DNA of 64,000 nucleotides from Sphingosinicella sp. BN140058 (lineage in GTDB: Bacteria; Pseudomonadota; Alphaproteobacteria; Sphingomonadales; Sphingomonadaceae), in assembly GCF_004135585.1 (NCBI RefSeq), contig NZ_CP035501.1, positions 5,465,501 through 5,529,500 on the forward strand, in the 5' to 3' direction. A program made the position numbers and the translations under genes. A model generated the notes under the pieces. It was not told the origin of the DNA. It saw only the letters and a program-made list of their open reading frames with translations, and searched no databases. Shown piece by piece: positions 1 to 11,011 of this stretch; position 1 is the first letter of the stretch; each line of letters starts with the position of its first letter.

Positions 1-114
1 TCGATCCACGAAAAGCGGGCCGAACTCCGCAAGGAGATCATGGAGCAGGGCGACCTCAGCCGGGAACCGGCGCTCGGTAGACGCCGGCTGAGAGACGCCG
101 TTCGCTCGAGCTGA
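1..114 (+). CDS. possible 3' end of a gene entering from the left edge
   Basis: An open frame runs from base 1 to a TGA at 112-114 and would give the last 37 residues of a charged, helical-looking protein (HEKRAELRKEIMEQ in the middle). Within bases 1-60 its codons have GC in 18 of 20 third positions and low GC in second positions, the coding signature of this genome. The complementary minus frame shows the mirrored pattern, so the plus strand is the better reading here. It would converge with and overlap the end of the kinase-like gene by 59 bp, which is unusual and lowers confidence. No family can be named from so short a piece. Confidence 0.35.
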   Translation, partial: SIHEKRAELRKEIMEQGDLSREPALGRRRLRDAVRSS

Positions 115-2185
115 AGGGCGCCGCCGGCGCCGCACCGGCCCGGCCGACCTGCGCCCGCTCGGCGCGCAGGAAGAACGGCAGCTGCGCGCGCTCCGGCGCG
201 ATCAGCTCGATCTCCAGCAGGCAGTCGAGGAGGTCGGCCGGGCCGGCGTCCGCCGTCGCGGAGCAGGACCGCGCCGCATCGATCCAGGCGCACGCTCCGG
301 TCAGTTGATGGAGCCGAAGATGCGCAAAGCCCTGACGGGCGCGATGGCCGGACCGGGGTGCCGAGTGCGCGCGCCGTTTGAAATCTTCTTCCTCGAACGC
401 GCGGTGCGCATCGGCCCACAGCCAGACGTCGCCGTCGGCGGGCGCGAGCGCGCCCAAAGCCTGCCGCAGCCTCTCGGACGCGACGAGCGCAGGCGTGTCG
501 CAGAGGGCCAGCTGGGCGTGCAGCCAGGCTGCGTCCTTCTCTGTCTCTCCTGAACAATCCTGCCCGATCGCCGACGATACCCATGCGAGAAGCGGCCCGT
601 GATCGATTGCGCCATGCGCCGGACCTTTCAGCAGCGTCGCCGCAGCAACCAGGGCGCATGCGCGCGCGGGGCCGGCCGCCAACGCGGAAGCGCTTGCCAG
701 GAAATCGTCGATCGCGCTTTGCTCGCCGCGGGCATCGGAGGCCGCGCGAGCGACCTGCGCGGAAACGAAGGATGCGGATTGGCCTGGGCGCGCACGCGCC
801 GCCAGAATCCGGGCGGCCGCCAGGAGCTCGCAATCCTCCAGTGCGATCGCGGCTCGCAGAGCAAACCAGGCATGCAGCACCGGGTCACCGCGGGGCCGGC
901 CGAGCCGGCGAACCGCGTCGAGACGACGGCCGAGCGCATTGCCGGTCGTGACTGACGTCCGATCGCACGTCCGAGCCATCGGCGCGGCGCGCGCCCAACT
1001 TGCCGCAAGCGCCGCGACATCCGGGAAGCGGCGCTCCGGCTGCTTTGCAAGGCCGCGTTCCAGGATCGCCTCGGCATCGGGCCACGCGGCGACCCCACGT
1101 GCGGCGAACGGCAGCGGGTGACGCTCGACGATAGAGCGCAGCAGCGTCTCCTGCACCGCCGCCGCGTCCTGCGGGTGCTCTCCCGTGGCGAGCAGATAGG
1201 CGAGAACGCACAGGCCATATTGCTCCGACCGTGCGGAGGCGGGCGGGGGCAGCCGGCCTTCGAGCAGGGCCAGTGCCATGTCCGGATCGTGGAAGTGCGG
1301 GATCCCGGTCCGCGGCGCCGCGTCCGCCGCGTCGATCGGCACCGCCGCGCCGAAATCAAGGATCACCACGCGTCCGTCGGGCCGCACCAGGATATTGCCG
1401 GTGTGAACGTCGCCGTGAAGGATCCCCGCAGCGTGCAGCCGGGCATAGGCGGCGAACATGCGACCGATCAGCGCGTGGAGTCCCGTCCGATCGCGCGCTG
1501 CCCTTGCCTGCCGCGCGGCGGCGGCGATGCTGGTTCCCTCGCACCACTCCATCGCGATGAAGGCGCGGCCCTCGATGGTGCCATGATCGAAAAGCTTCGG
1601 GCTGTCGGCCCCGCCAAGCCGGGCGAGCGTCCGCGCCTCGTTGGCAAGCGATGCGGCCACACCGGCACGATCGTCGCGCGCGATCTTCAACGCTGCGGGC
1701 GCGCCGCTCGGACAGCGTGCACGGTAGACCTCGACGTCGTCCAGGGACCGGACCAGTGCCTGGATCTCATACGCACCGAACGCCTGGCCCGATCCCAGAC
1801 TCGGCTCCGGCGCGGCCGTGGCGGCGGCGTCGGAGTCGATGGGAACGAGAATGCCGCCCGTGATCAGCGCGGCGAGCGCATCGAAGGCGTGATCCAGTAC
1901 GGTTTCGGGCTCCTGCGCCCGTAGCCTGCTGAAACGCAGCACTGCGTCGGTGATCAAGCTTGGCGTTCGAAATTGGTCGAGCAACGCCGCCAGAGGCTCG
2001 GGAATCAGCCGCGGCACGAGGCGGAAGCCCGGCCGCGTGAGCACCGCCTGTCCGGCACCGACCGGACCGATCCGTTCCCGCAGCCGTGCGCTCAGATCCT
2101 TGACGGCCAGACACTTGACGTCCGCGGGAAGGAGGAACGCGGTTGCGGTGAGATCGATCGGATCGGAGGTGGAAGCCATCGTCAT
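56..2185 (-). CDS. protein-kinase-like protein, possible peptide-modifying kinase
   Basis: 709 residues. A protein-kinase fold spans about residues 140-395: a candidate ATP-binding lysine in ALKIARDD (about 166), catalytic loop HGDVHTGNILV (about 257-267), and a DFG-type metal site in ILDFGAAVP (about 275). The first 130 residues form a domain I do not recognise, and residues 400-709 are alanine-rich helical repeats without a clear family. The start at 2185 was chosen because its ATG overlaps the TGA of the upstream gene (ATGA), implying translational coupling. It is the last gene of a three-gene operon whose middle gene is HopA1-like. A kinase plus a HopA1-family protein is the pairing described for class V lanthipeptide clusters (LxmK/LxmY), where kinase and lyase dehydrate Ser/Thr. 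That role is inferred here. An ordinary Ser/Thr kinase is the alternative. Confidence 0.7.
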   Translation of the reverse strand: MTMASTSDPIDLTATAFLLPADVKCLAVKDLSARLRERIGPVGAGQAVLTRPGFRLVPRLIPEPLAALLDQFRTPSLITDAVLRFSRLRAQEPETVLDHAFDALAALITGGILVPIDSDAAATAAPEPSLGSGQAFGAYEIQALVRSLDDVEVYRARCPSGAPAALKIARDDRAGVAASLANEARTLARLGGADSPKLFDHGTIEGRAFIAMEWCEGTSIAAAARQARAARDRTGLHALIGRMFAAYARLHAAGILHGDVHTGNILVRPDGRVVILDFGAAVPIDAADAAPRTGIPHFHDPDMALALLEGRLPPPASARSEQYGLCVLAYLLATGEHPQDAAAVQETLLRSIVERHPLPFAARGVAAWPDAEAILERGLAKQPERRFPDVAALAASWARAAPMARTCDRTSVTTGNALGRRLDAVRRLGRPRGDPVLHAWFALRAAIALEDCELLAAARILAARARPGQSASFVSAQVARAASDARGEQSAIDDFLASASALAAGPARACALVAAATLLKGPAHGAIDHGPLLAWVSSAIGQDCSGETEKDAAWLHAQLALCDTPALVASERLRQALGALAPADGDVWLWADAHRAFEEEDFKRRAHSAPRSGHRARQGFAHLRLHQLTGACAWIDAARSCSATADAGPADLLDCLLEIELIAPERAQLPFFLRAERAQVGRAGAAPAAPFSSSERRLSAGVYRAPVPG

Positions 2186-2913
2186 TGGAACGTCGCCTCG
2201 CTGGGTGCCCAGAGCTCGGGATCGATGCCGACGCTGCGCATCGCCTCGCATGCGGCCGGAACCGGAGCGTGCGGGTTCGCGATCATCGCCTCTGCAAGCC
2301 GACGCGTGATCCAGGCACGCCAGCTGGCGCCGGACGACGGATCGGGAGGATCCGCACCCCACGAGAGCAGGCCGTCGCCGCCGGCATCCGCGGTGAACGC
2401 AATTCCCTGGGCCGGGCAGTCGCCCAGCGCTCGGCCGAGCGACCGGGCGACGTCGTCCAGATGCTCGCGCGCATCGAAATAGGCGACGATCTTGTCGGAC
2501 CGCAAAAGGCCGTGGAGACCGCGCCCTACCTTGAACGAACGCACCCCCGCGCGTGCGAACACATGGGCGACGATCGGAAAGGCGTAGGGCAAGGCCCTGG
2601 GCTCCGGGCTGACGTAGAGTTTGCAGGCCGGAGGCACCGCGCCCGCTGCGCCGTTTCCCGCGAAGGAGATCCAGCCGGGGTGGGTCGACGCTTCGAACGC
2701 GGCTTCGAGGCAGGCTCTCGCCGGACCGCCCGAAGCAAGGCCGAGCACTGCCAGCGGCTCGTCGTCGAGCCCGAAATCGCGTTCCAGCGCTTCCGTTCGC
2801 GGCAGCGTGCCGAAATGGTAAAGCCAGGACGCCAGCGGAGCAGAGGCGGCCGGCAGAATGCCGGCCGCCATCCGCAACGCGGTCATGGAAAGCCGCGCCA
2901 GGCGGCCGCTCAT
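2182..2913 (-). CDS. HopA1-family-like protein
   Basis: 243 residues. Residues about 95-243 resemble the HopA1 effector/LxmY family: a KLY strand at 98-100, FKV at 127-129, a basic RSDKIVAYF stretch at 138-146, a glycine-rich GIAFTADAGGDGLLSWG at 170-186, a helical SWRAWITRRLAEAM block, and a closing GIDPELW. In class V lanthipeptide clusters this family is thought to remove phosphate from phospho-Ser/Thr; in pathogens it is a type III effector. No secretion genes are nearby, so an enzymatic partner of the adjacent kinase is more likely. The start at 2913 has AGGAAG six bases upstream and lies ten bases after the preceding stop; the 3' end overlaps the kinase start. The family assignment is by eye from motif pattern. 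Confidence 0.5.
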   Translation of the reverse strand: MSGRLARLSMTALRMAAGILPAASAPLASWLYHFGTLPRTEALERDFGLDDEPLAVLGLASGGPARACLEAAFEASTHPGWISFAGNGAAGAVPPACKLYVSPEPRALPYAFPIVAHVFARAGVRSFKVGRGLHGLLRSDKIVAYFDAREHLDDVARSLGRALGDCPAQGIAFTADAGGDGLLSWGADPPDPSSGASWRAWITRRLAEAMIANPHAPVPAACEAMRSVGIDPELWAPSEATFQ

Positions 2914-2923
2914 GACCGGCTTC

Positions 2924-3517
2924 CTACCGGGCCGGAAGCGCTTTGAGCGCGCCTTCCAGCTGCGCCCGCACCGCCGCGACCTCCGCACCGCGCGGCGCCT
3001 GCGCGCTTGCCGCACGATCGAGATAGGCGACCGTCTGGCCAAGCTGCTTCCGCAGCCGGGGCAGATCCGTCACCCGATGCACCTCGCGGCCGAGATGGAT
3101 CACGGGTGTCAGCGTCGGCGGAATGGTCTCGAACGACGTGCCGCCACATTCCGGATTGGGCATTCCGGCCGATCCGCGCCCGAGCGCCGCATAAGCGGCG
3201 GCGCCGACCACGGCCGCGCCCACCTCCTGGATGGCGGCGACGATCGCCGGACTGCCATTGGCTTCGCCGGTGAACGCGCGTCCGATCTCGTCGAACTTGC
3301 GCGCCTTTACGGCCTCGGCGACGGTCGCCCGTACCGCCTCGATCAGGCCGAGATTGATCACCACGCTCGCGATCGGCGAAATCGGTGTCGGCGGCGTCTC
3401 GTCGTCGGGTCCGGGAAGCCAGGTTCCGCCGCCGCCATTGCCGGCGACGCTGATCGCCAGATCCTTGATCAAGAAGTCATGCCGGGTAAGTCTTGCCGCT
3501 CTTACGTCCTCTGCCAT
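2924..3517 (-). CDS. uncharacterised protein, first gene of the kinase/HopA1-like operon
   Basis: 197 residues, no family recognised. The N-terminus (LTRHDFLIKDLAI, residues 10-22) runs into a glycine stretch (27-31) and a proline- and acid-rich segment, GPDDETPPTPISP (36-48). Residues 50-112 are alanine-rich helical. A second Ser/Thr/Pro-rich patch follows around the only cysteine, ECGGTSFETIPPTLTP (123-138), then a helical C-terminus. There is no signal peptide or clear transmembrane segment. The start at 3517 was preferred over an upstream ATG because GGGAG lies seven bases before it. As promoter-proximal gene of the operon it could be the substrate of the kinase/HopA1-like pair, a scaffold, or unrelated. 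The residue content alone cannot decide. Confidence 0.75.
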   Translation of the reverse strand: MAEDVRAARLTRHDFLIKDLAISVAGNGGGGTWLPGPDDETPPTPISPIASVVINLGLIEAVRATVAEAVKARKFDEIGRAFTGEANGSPAIVAAIQEVGAAVVGAAAYAALGRGSAGMPNPECGGTSFETIPPTLTPVIHLGREVHRVTDLPRLRKQLGQTVAYLDRAASAQAPRGAEVAAVRAQLEGALKALPAR

Positions 3518-3954
3518 CGGAATACTCCCATCAGAGGCGATCGACACGCGGGATGCGCATCGACTGCGCCTCGCAGATCGACCATCAAGTCGATCATTGT
3601 CCCCACAGAAATAAATACCCGACCGGAGGCCTCAGATCAACATAAGAGGTAACGTAGCATGGATTCGTGAAAATGATCTAAGCAGATCAATGTAATACCG
3701 ATACACGATGATGGCGGGTATAAGAATCGAAGATTTCTGTTATCATCAACTATTCGTAATCGATCGCTATGACGAACGAAGTCTGGAGCGAAGCGCTTAA
3801 TCGATAGCGATGATTATCATCAATCATCAACAGCCGACGAATCGAGCGACCACAAGCCGCGAGTCGCGACCGGCTACTGAACGCACCGCAGCGACGATCA
3901 TCCAGGCAAGTCCGATTGATGTTCGGAACCGGGGCAAACGGTCCCTCGGCAACC
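3518..3954. other. 437-bp intergenic region, AT-richer, probable promoter of the left operon
   Basis: This gap lies between the end of alaS and the start of the kinase/HopA1-like operon, both on the minus strand, so it should hold the alaS terminator and the operon promoter. It is much more AT-rich than its surroundings, especially 3660-3830. An inverted repeat ATCGCTAT (3763-3770) / ATAGCGAT (3804-3811) with a 33-base spacer sits in the AT-rich part, and ATCATCAA-type words recur around 3741-3830. I found no convincing small gene and no clear factor-independent terminator. Confidence 0.5.
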
Positions 3955-6618
<2,664 letters not shown>

Positions 6619-6707
6619 GGCGGCGATGTAAGGGAGGCGGCCGACGCGGGCAAGCGCCGCTTGCGCTCCGACTTGCCGCCTCGCCTTGCCGCCCCCTTAC
6701 CGCAACC

Positions 6708-7220
6708 TCACTCGGCGGGCACCTCATAGGTGGCGGCATAGACTTCCTGCACCTCCGGCTCCGCGACTTCGATTGCCCGGGCCTCCTCCTGCGACACGGG
6801 GTAGCTGGAATAACGATGCACCCGGACGATCTCGGGATCGGGTGGCGCCGCGACATCCGCCTCCTGCTCGATCTCGATCGGGCGCGTGGCGACCGCCCGC
6901 ACCGGCTGGGCCTCGCGCGCCGTGTCGGCGGCCCAGCTGTCGCCATAGGTCGCGACCGCGGGCGCGGCATAGACGGCGGCGCTCGGCGCCTGCTCCGCGC
7001 CGATGCCGTCGAGCAGCCCCTGCTGCTGATATTCGCCGAGCTGGACGCCCGCCCAGTCGGGGCTGCGATAGGCGATGCGATCGGCAACGAAGCTGGTCGG
7101 CGGCTCCCGGTAATAAGCGGGATCGATCTCGCCCACGGCCGCATGCCCGAGCCAGATGCCGGCGCCGGCACCGAGGGCGGAGAGGAGGCCGACGACGGGA
7201 AGTGCCGCTTTCACAGGCAT
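6708..7220 (-). CDS. small single-span membrane protein of unknown function
   Basis: 170 residues. An N-terminal hydrophobic segment (ALPVVGLLSALGAGAGIWLG, about residues 6-25) is followed by an acidic, low-complexity periplasmic or cytoplasmic tail with many Tyr, Ala, Pro and Glu. The segment lacks a convincing signal-peptidase site, so it is probably a membrane anchor. The start at 7220 was chosen over a longer frame because GGAG lies seven bases upstream and because it places the hydrophobic segment at the N-terminus. It lies 89 bp upstream of alaS on the same strand and could be co-transcribed with it. No family recognised. Confidence 0.75.
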   Translation of the reverse strand: MPVKAALPVVGLLSALGAGAGIWLGHAAVGEIDPAYYREPPTSFVADRIAYRSPDWAGVQLGEYQQQGLLDGIGAEQAPSAAVYAAPAVATYGDSWAADTAREAQPVRAVATRPIEIEQEADVAAPPDPEIVRVHRYSSYPVSQEEARAIEVAEPEVQEVYAATYEVPAE

Positions 7221-7423
7221 GAGCAATCTCCAACGCGCAGAACGATGAACGGAACAACCATCCGGCACGCTCAACCCGCGACGGTACGGCCTCGTTCCGG
7301 GGCAGCATGTTGGAAGATGCCGCGAGGCCGCTTGCACTGGCGCGCGAATAGGAGGAGTCTTCCAGCCCCAGGCGCGAACGCGCTTCCTCGCGGAGTCGCG
7401 CACAGCGAACGGAGGACGAACTC

Positions 7424-9439
7424 ATGCCCGAAAGATCCTTTGGAACCAGGACGATCGCGCTGGTTGGACCCGGCGGCGCGGGAAAGACCAGCCTTGCCGA
7501 AGCGCTCCTGTTCGCACGCGGCGCGATCGATCGGCAGGGATCGGTCGATGCGAAGACCAGTGTCGGCGATACGAGCCCCGAAGCCCGCGCCCGGGGCGCT
7601 TCCACCGAATTGAACCTGTCCAGCTTCTCGTTCCTCGGCGATCGCTTCGCGATCGTCGACACGCCAGGGTCGGTCGGCTTCGCCGCCGACGGCAGCCTGG
7701 CGATCGCAGCCGCCGATCTCGCCGTCGTCGTCATCGATGCCGATGCCGAACGCGCGCATCTCGCCGAACCGGCGCTTCGACAGATCGAGGCGCTCGGCGT
7801 TCCCCACATCGTCTTCGTCAACAAGATCGATCAGGCCCGAGGTCAGATCCGTGATCTGCTCGAAGCGCTGCAGCCGATGAGCAATTCGCCGTTGGTCGCG
7901 CGGCAAATTCCGATTCGCGAAAACGACAGGATCACCGGCTTCGTCGATCTCGCGCTCGAGCGCGCCTTCCACTACCGCGTCGGCAAGGCGTCGGAGCCGA
8001 TCGACATTCCTTCCGATCTCAGCGCCGACGAGGCCGCCGAGCGCTACCATCTTCTCGAGCAGCTCGCCGACCATGACGATCAATTGCTCGAACAATTGCT
8101 GATGGACGAAGTGCCCGATCGCGAAACCATCTTCGCCGATCTCAGCCGCGAGACCCGCGACAATCTGGTCGTGCCCGTGCTGTTCGGATCGGCGCTCAAC
8201 GGTTACGGCATCCGCCGCCTGCTGAAGGCGCTCCGCCACGACGCCCCTGCCCCGGAAGCTGCCGCCGAGCGGCTCGGCGCGGCCGGCACCTCCGCCCTCG
8301 TGTTCAAGATATCTCACGGCGGTTCGATGGGCCGTCTCGCTCTCGCCCGGCTGTTCGGGGGCGGGCTCAGCGAGGGCGCCGAGCTTCGGGGGCCGAATGG
8401 CGATCCGATCCGGGTCGGCACCTTGTTCTCGGTTCAGGGCGACAAGATCGTCAAGATCGGCAAGGCCGAAACCGGAGACATCGTCGCGGTCGCCAAGGCG
8501 GAGGGAGTCCGTGCGGGAGAATGGCTGGGCAGCGGCGCCGCCGTTTCCGCCGCTCATCCCAGATCGAACTACACCCTCGCCATCACCACCAGCGACCGCA
8601 AGGACGACGTCCGCCTGTCCACTGCCCTTCACAAATTGTGCGAGGAAGATCCTTCCCTCGCCTGGGAGCAGGACGAAGCCCTGCACGAGACAAGGTTGCG
8701 GGGCGTCAGCGACGAGCATCTCAAGGTCACGCTGGCCCGGCTGAAGCGGCGCTACGGCGTTGCCGTCGACTGCCGTACCCCGACCGTCGGCTACAAGGAG
8801 TCGATCCGCAAGGAGGTCACCCAGCGCGGACGACACAAGAAGCAGTCGGGCGGGCACGGCCAGTTCGGCGACGTCGTGATCGAGCTCCGCCCACTGGCGC
8901 GCGGCGAAGGCTTCCAGTTCGGCGAGCGGATCAGCGGCGGCGTGGTGCCGAAGCAATGGTTCCCCGCCGTCGAGCAGGGTGTCCGTGACGCAATGGAAAA
9001 AGGTCCGCTCGGTTTCCCGGTCGTCGATGTCGCCGTGACATTGATCGACGGCTCCTACCACAGCGTCGACAGCTCGGAGATCGCGTTCCGCACGGCCGGA
9101 CGGATCGCGATGTCCGAGGCTCTTGCCGCCGCCGCGCCGCATCTCCTGGAACCGGTCCACCGGGTGACGATCCTCTCACCGTCCGCGGCGACGTCACGGA
9201 TCACCTCCGCGGTCGCCAGCCGCCGCGGCCAGATGCTCGGCATGGCAAGCCGCGACGGCTGGTCGCGCTGGGATCGGATCGAGGCGCTCCTCCCGGAGGC
9301 CGAACTCCAGGGGCTGGATGCAGAGCTGCGCTCGCTGAGTCAGGGTCTCGCGACCTACGAAGCGGAGTTCGATCACCTCGCCGATCTCAACGGGAAACTC
9401 GCCGACGAAGTGGTCCAGCACCTGCTGGTGCCGGCATGA
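7424..9439 (+). CDS. elongation factor G-like GTPase (paralogue)
   Basis: 671 residues, about 20-30 shorter than canonical EF-G. It has the EF-G order: G domain with P-loop GPGGAGKTS, DTPG switch II motif and NKID specificity motif, then domain II (about 285-375), domain III, domain IV with GRHKKQSGGHGQFGDVV, and domain V at the C-terminus. The switch I region reads EARARGASTE instead of the usual ERxRGITI, so this is one of the divergent EF-G-like proteins rather than the main translocase. Known roles of such paralogues vary (ribosome recycling, antibiotic tolerance, unknown). GGAGG lies nine bases before the ATG. No rpsL/rpsG/tuf genes are nearby, which fits a paralogue. Confidence 0.9.
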   Translation: MPERSFGTRTIALVGPGGAGKTSLAEALLFARGAIDRQGSVDAKTSVGDTSPEARARGASTELNLSSFSFLGDRFAIVDTPGSVGFAADGSLAIAAADLAVVVIDADAERAHLAEPALRQIEALGVPHIVFVNKIDQARGQIRDLLEALQPMSNSPLVARQIPIRENDRITGFVDLALERAFHYRVGKASEPIDIPSDLSADEAAERYHLLEQLADHDDQLLEQLLMDEVPDRETIFADLSRETRDNLVVPVLFGSALNGYGIRRLLKALRHDAPAPEAAAERLGAAGTSALVFKISHGGSMGRLALARLFGGGLSEGAELRGPNGDPIRVGTLFSVQGDKIVKIGKAETGDIVAVAKAEGVRAGEWLGSGAAVSAAHPRSNYTLAITTSDRKDDVRLSTALHKLCEEDPSLAWEQDEALHETRLRGVSDEHLKVTLARLKRRYGVAVDCRTPTVGYKESIRKEVTQRGRHKKQSGGHGQFGDVVIELRPLARGEGFQFGERISGGVVPKQWFPAVEQGVRDAMEKGPLGFPVVDVAVTLIDGSYHSVDSSEIAFRTAGRIAMSEALAAAAPHLLEPVHRVTILSPSAATSRITSAVASRRGQMLGMASRDGWSRWDRIEALLPEAELQGLDAELRSLSQGLATYEAEFDHLADLNGKLADEVVQHLLVPA

Positions 9440-9486
9440 ACCAGGCGCATACTCTTCGCAGCGGCCCCTGAACGGATCGGCGGATG

Positions 9487-9533
9487 TGCACCAGCGTGGG
9501 TGGCAGACGTCACCGGCGCCGGTGCCTGGTGCG
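9487..9533. other. nested palindrome downstream of the EF-G-like gene
   Basis: A perfect 14-bp palindrome CACCGGCGCCGGTG (9511-9524) is nested in longer arms TGCACCAG (9487-9494) and CTGGTGCG (9526-9533). It lies 48 bp after the EF-G-like stop. No T-run follows, so it is not a standard intrinsic terminator. It may be an RNA hairpin or a regulatory site for the following transporter gene. Confidence 0.35.
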
Positions 9534-9631
9534 CACCAACAAGTTGCTCCGCCCCGGTCCCATGCTCTACGGATCGCGCAACGAGCCCGAGAACCGCCGG
9601 GCCACCATGATTTTCCCCGGGGGAGCCGCGC

Positions 9632-10948
9632 GTGGCGAAACGCCTTACCTATTTCATCCTTGCCGGCCTGGTGCTCGGCATCGTCGTCGGCTGGTCGCTG
9701 AATGCGGGTCTGAACGGCGGCACGCCCGAGGGCGGTGCGCAGCTCAAGACGCTCGCCGGCTACATCTCCATCCCGACGACGATCTTCCTGCACCTCATCA
9801 AGATGATCATCGCGCCGCTCGTCTTCTCCACCCTGGTCGTCGGCATCGCCCATATGGGGGACACCGCCGCGCTTGGGCGGGTCGGGATCAAGGCGGTGGC
9901 GTGGTTCCTGTGCGCCAGTCTCTTCTCGCTGTCGCTCGGCCTGCTGCTGGTGACCTTCTTCCAGCCCGGCACCGGCCTCGGCCTGCCGCTGCCGCCCGCC
10001 GATGCTTCGGCCGGGATCGACCGCTCGGCATTCGATGTCGCCAAGTTCATCGCCCACATCTTCCCGGAATCGATGATCGGCGCGATGGCGAGCAACGACA
10101 TCCTGCAGATCGTCGTCTTCTCCCTGTTCGTCGGCGTTGCGATCACCGCGATCGGCGAGCCGGCACGGCCGCTCGTCCGCGGCGTCGAGGCTTTGGTCAA
10201 GGTGATGCTCCAGGTCACCGATTACGTGATGCGCTTCGCGCCCGTCGCGGTGTTTGCCGCCGTGACCGCGACGATCGCGCAGCGCGGGCCGGCGATCCTC
10301 GGCACCTACGGCTATTTCATGAGCACCTTCTATCTCGGGCTGCTGATCCTCTGGGCCTTCCTGATCGGAGTCTGCTTCCTGATCGTCGGCAGCCGCACCC
10401 GTCTGCTGATGCGCTACATCCGGGATCCGATCGTGCTGGCTTTCTCGACCGCCTCGTCCGAAGCCGCCTTCCCGCGCACGTTGGAGGCGCTCGACCGGTT
10501 CGGCGTGCCGCCGCGCATCGCCAGCTTCGTGCTGCCGCTCGGTTATTCGTTCAATCTCGACGGCTCGATGATGTACATGACATTCGCGGCCATCTTCATC
10601 GCCCAGGCCTACAATATCGATCTGACCCTGGGGCAGGAGATCCTGATGCTCCTGACGCTGATGATCACCTCCAAGGGCGTGGCCGGCGTGCCTCGCGCCA
10701 GCCTGGTGGTGATCACCGCGACGCTCTCCCAGTTCGACATTCCGGAGGCCGGGTTGCTCCTGATCATCGCCATCGACCATTTCCTCGACATGGGCCGTTC
10801 CGCTACCAACGTGGTCGGCAATGCGGTGGCGAGCACCGTCGTCGCCCGCTGGGAAGGGCAGCTCGATCCGCCGGAGCCGGTCGACATCGAGGCGCCTCGC
10901 GCACCATCCCGCCGGCCGCCGCCGCCGCCGGGCGACGAACCCTTCTAG
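9632..10948 (+). CDS. dicarboxylate/amino acid:cation symporter (DAACS family)
   Basis: 438 residues, typical of GltP/DctA proteins. It imports C4-dicarboxylates or acidic amino acids with H+ or Na+ across the inner membrane. Family signatures are a serine-rich reentrant loop with STASSEAAFPRTLE, the TM7 cation/substrate motif SFNLDGSMMYMTF (NLDGS in place of the commoner NMDGT), ITSKGVAGVPRAS in hairpin 2, and DMGRSATNVVGNAVA in TM8. Eight membrane segments can be traced. The C-terminal tail is proline-rich (PPPPPGDEPF). The start is a GTG at 9632 with GGGGGAG six bases upstream. Substrate cannot be told from sequence alone. Confidence 0.92.
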   Translation: MAKRLTYFILAGLVLGIVVGWSLNAGLNGGTPEGGAQLKTLAGYISIPTTIFLHLIKMIIAPLVFSTLVVGIAHMGDTAALGRVGIKAVAWFLCASLFSLSLGLLLVTFFQPGTGLGLPLPPADASAGIDRSAFDVAKFIAHIFPESMIGAMASNDILQIVVFSLFVGVAITAIGEPARPLVRGVEALVKVMLQVTDYVMRFAPVAVFAAVTATIAQRGPAILGTYGYFMSTFYLGLLILWAFLIGVCFLIVGSRTRLLMRYIRDPIVLAFSTASSEAAFPRTLEALDRFGVPPRIASFVLPLGYSFNLDGSMMYMTFAAIFIAQAYNIDLTLGQEILMLLTLMITSKGVAGVPRASLVVITATLSQFDIPEAGLLLIIAIDHFLDMGRSATNVVGNAVASTVVARWEGQLDPPEPVDIEAPRAPSRRPPPPPGDEPF

Positions 10949-11011
10949 GATTGTCGGCGCGCGGCGACTGTGCCACCGGGTGCCGCCGGGCGCTGAGTTG
11001 CGGGGGATGTG

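Noticed and set aside
7271..9160. A 629-codon frame antisense to the EF-G-like gene
   Set aside because: The sense strand has all EF-G domains and a proper ribosome site; the antisense product matches no domain.
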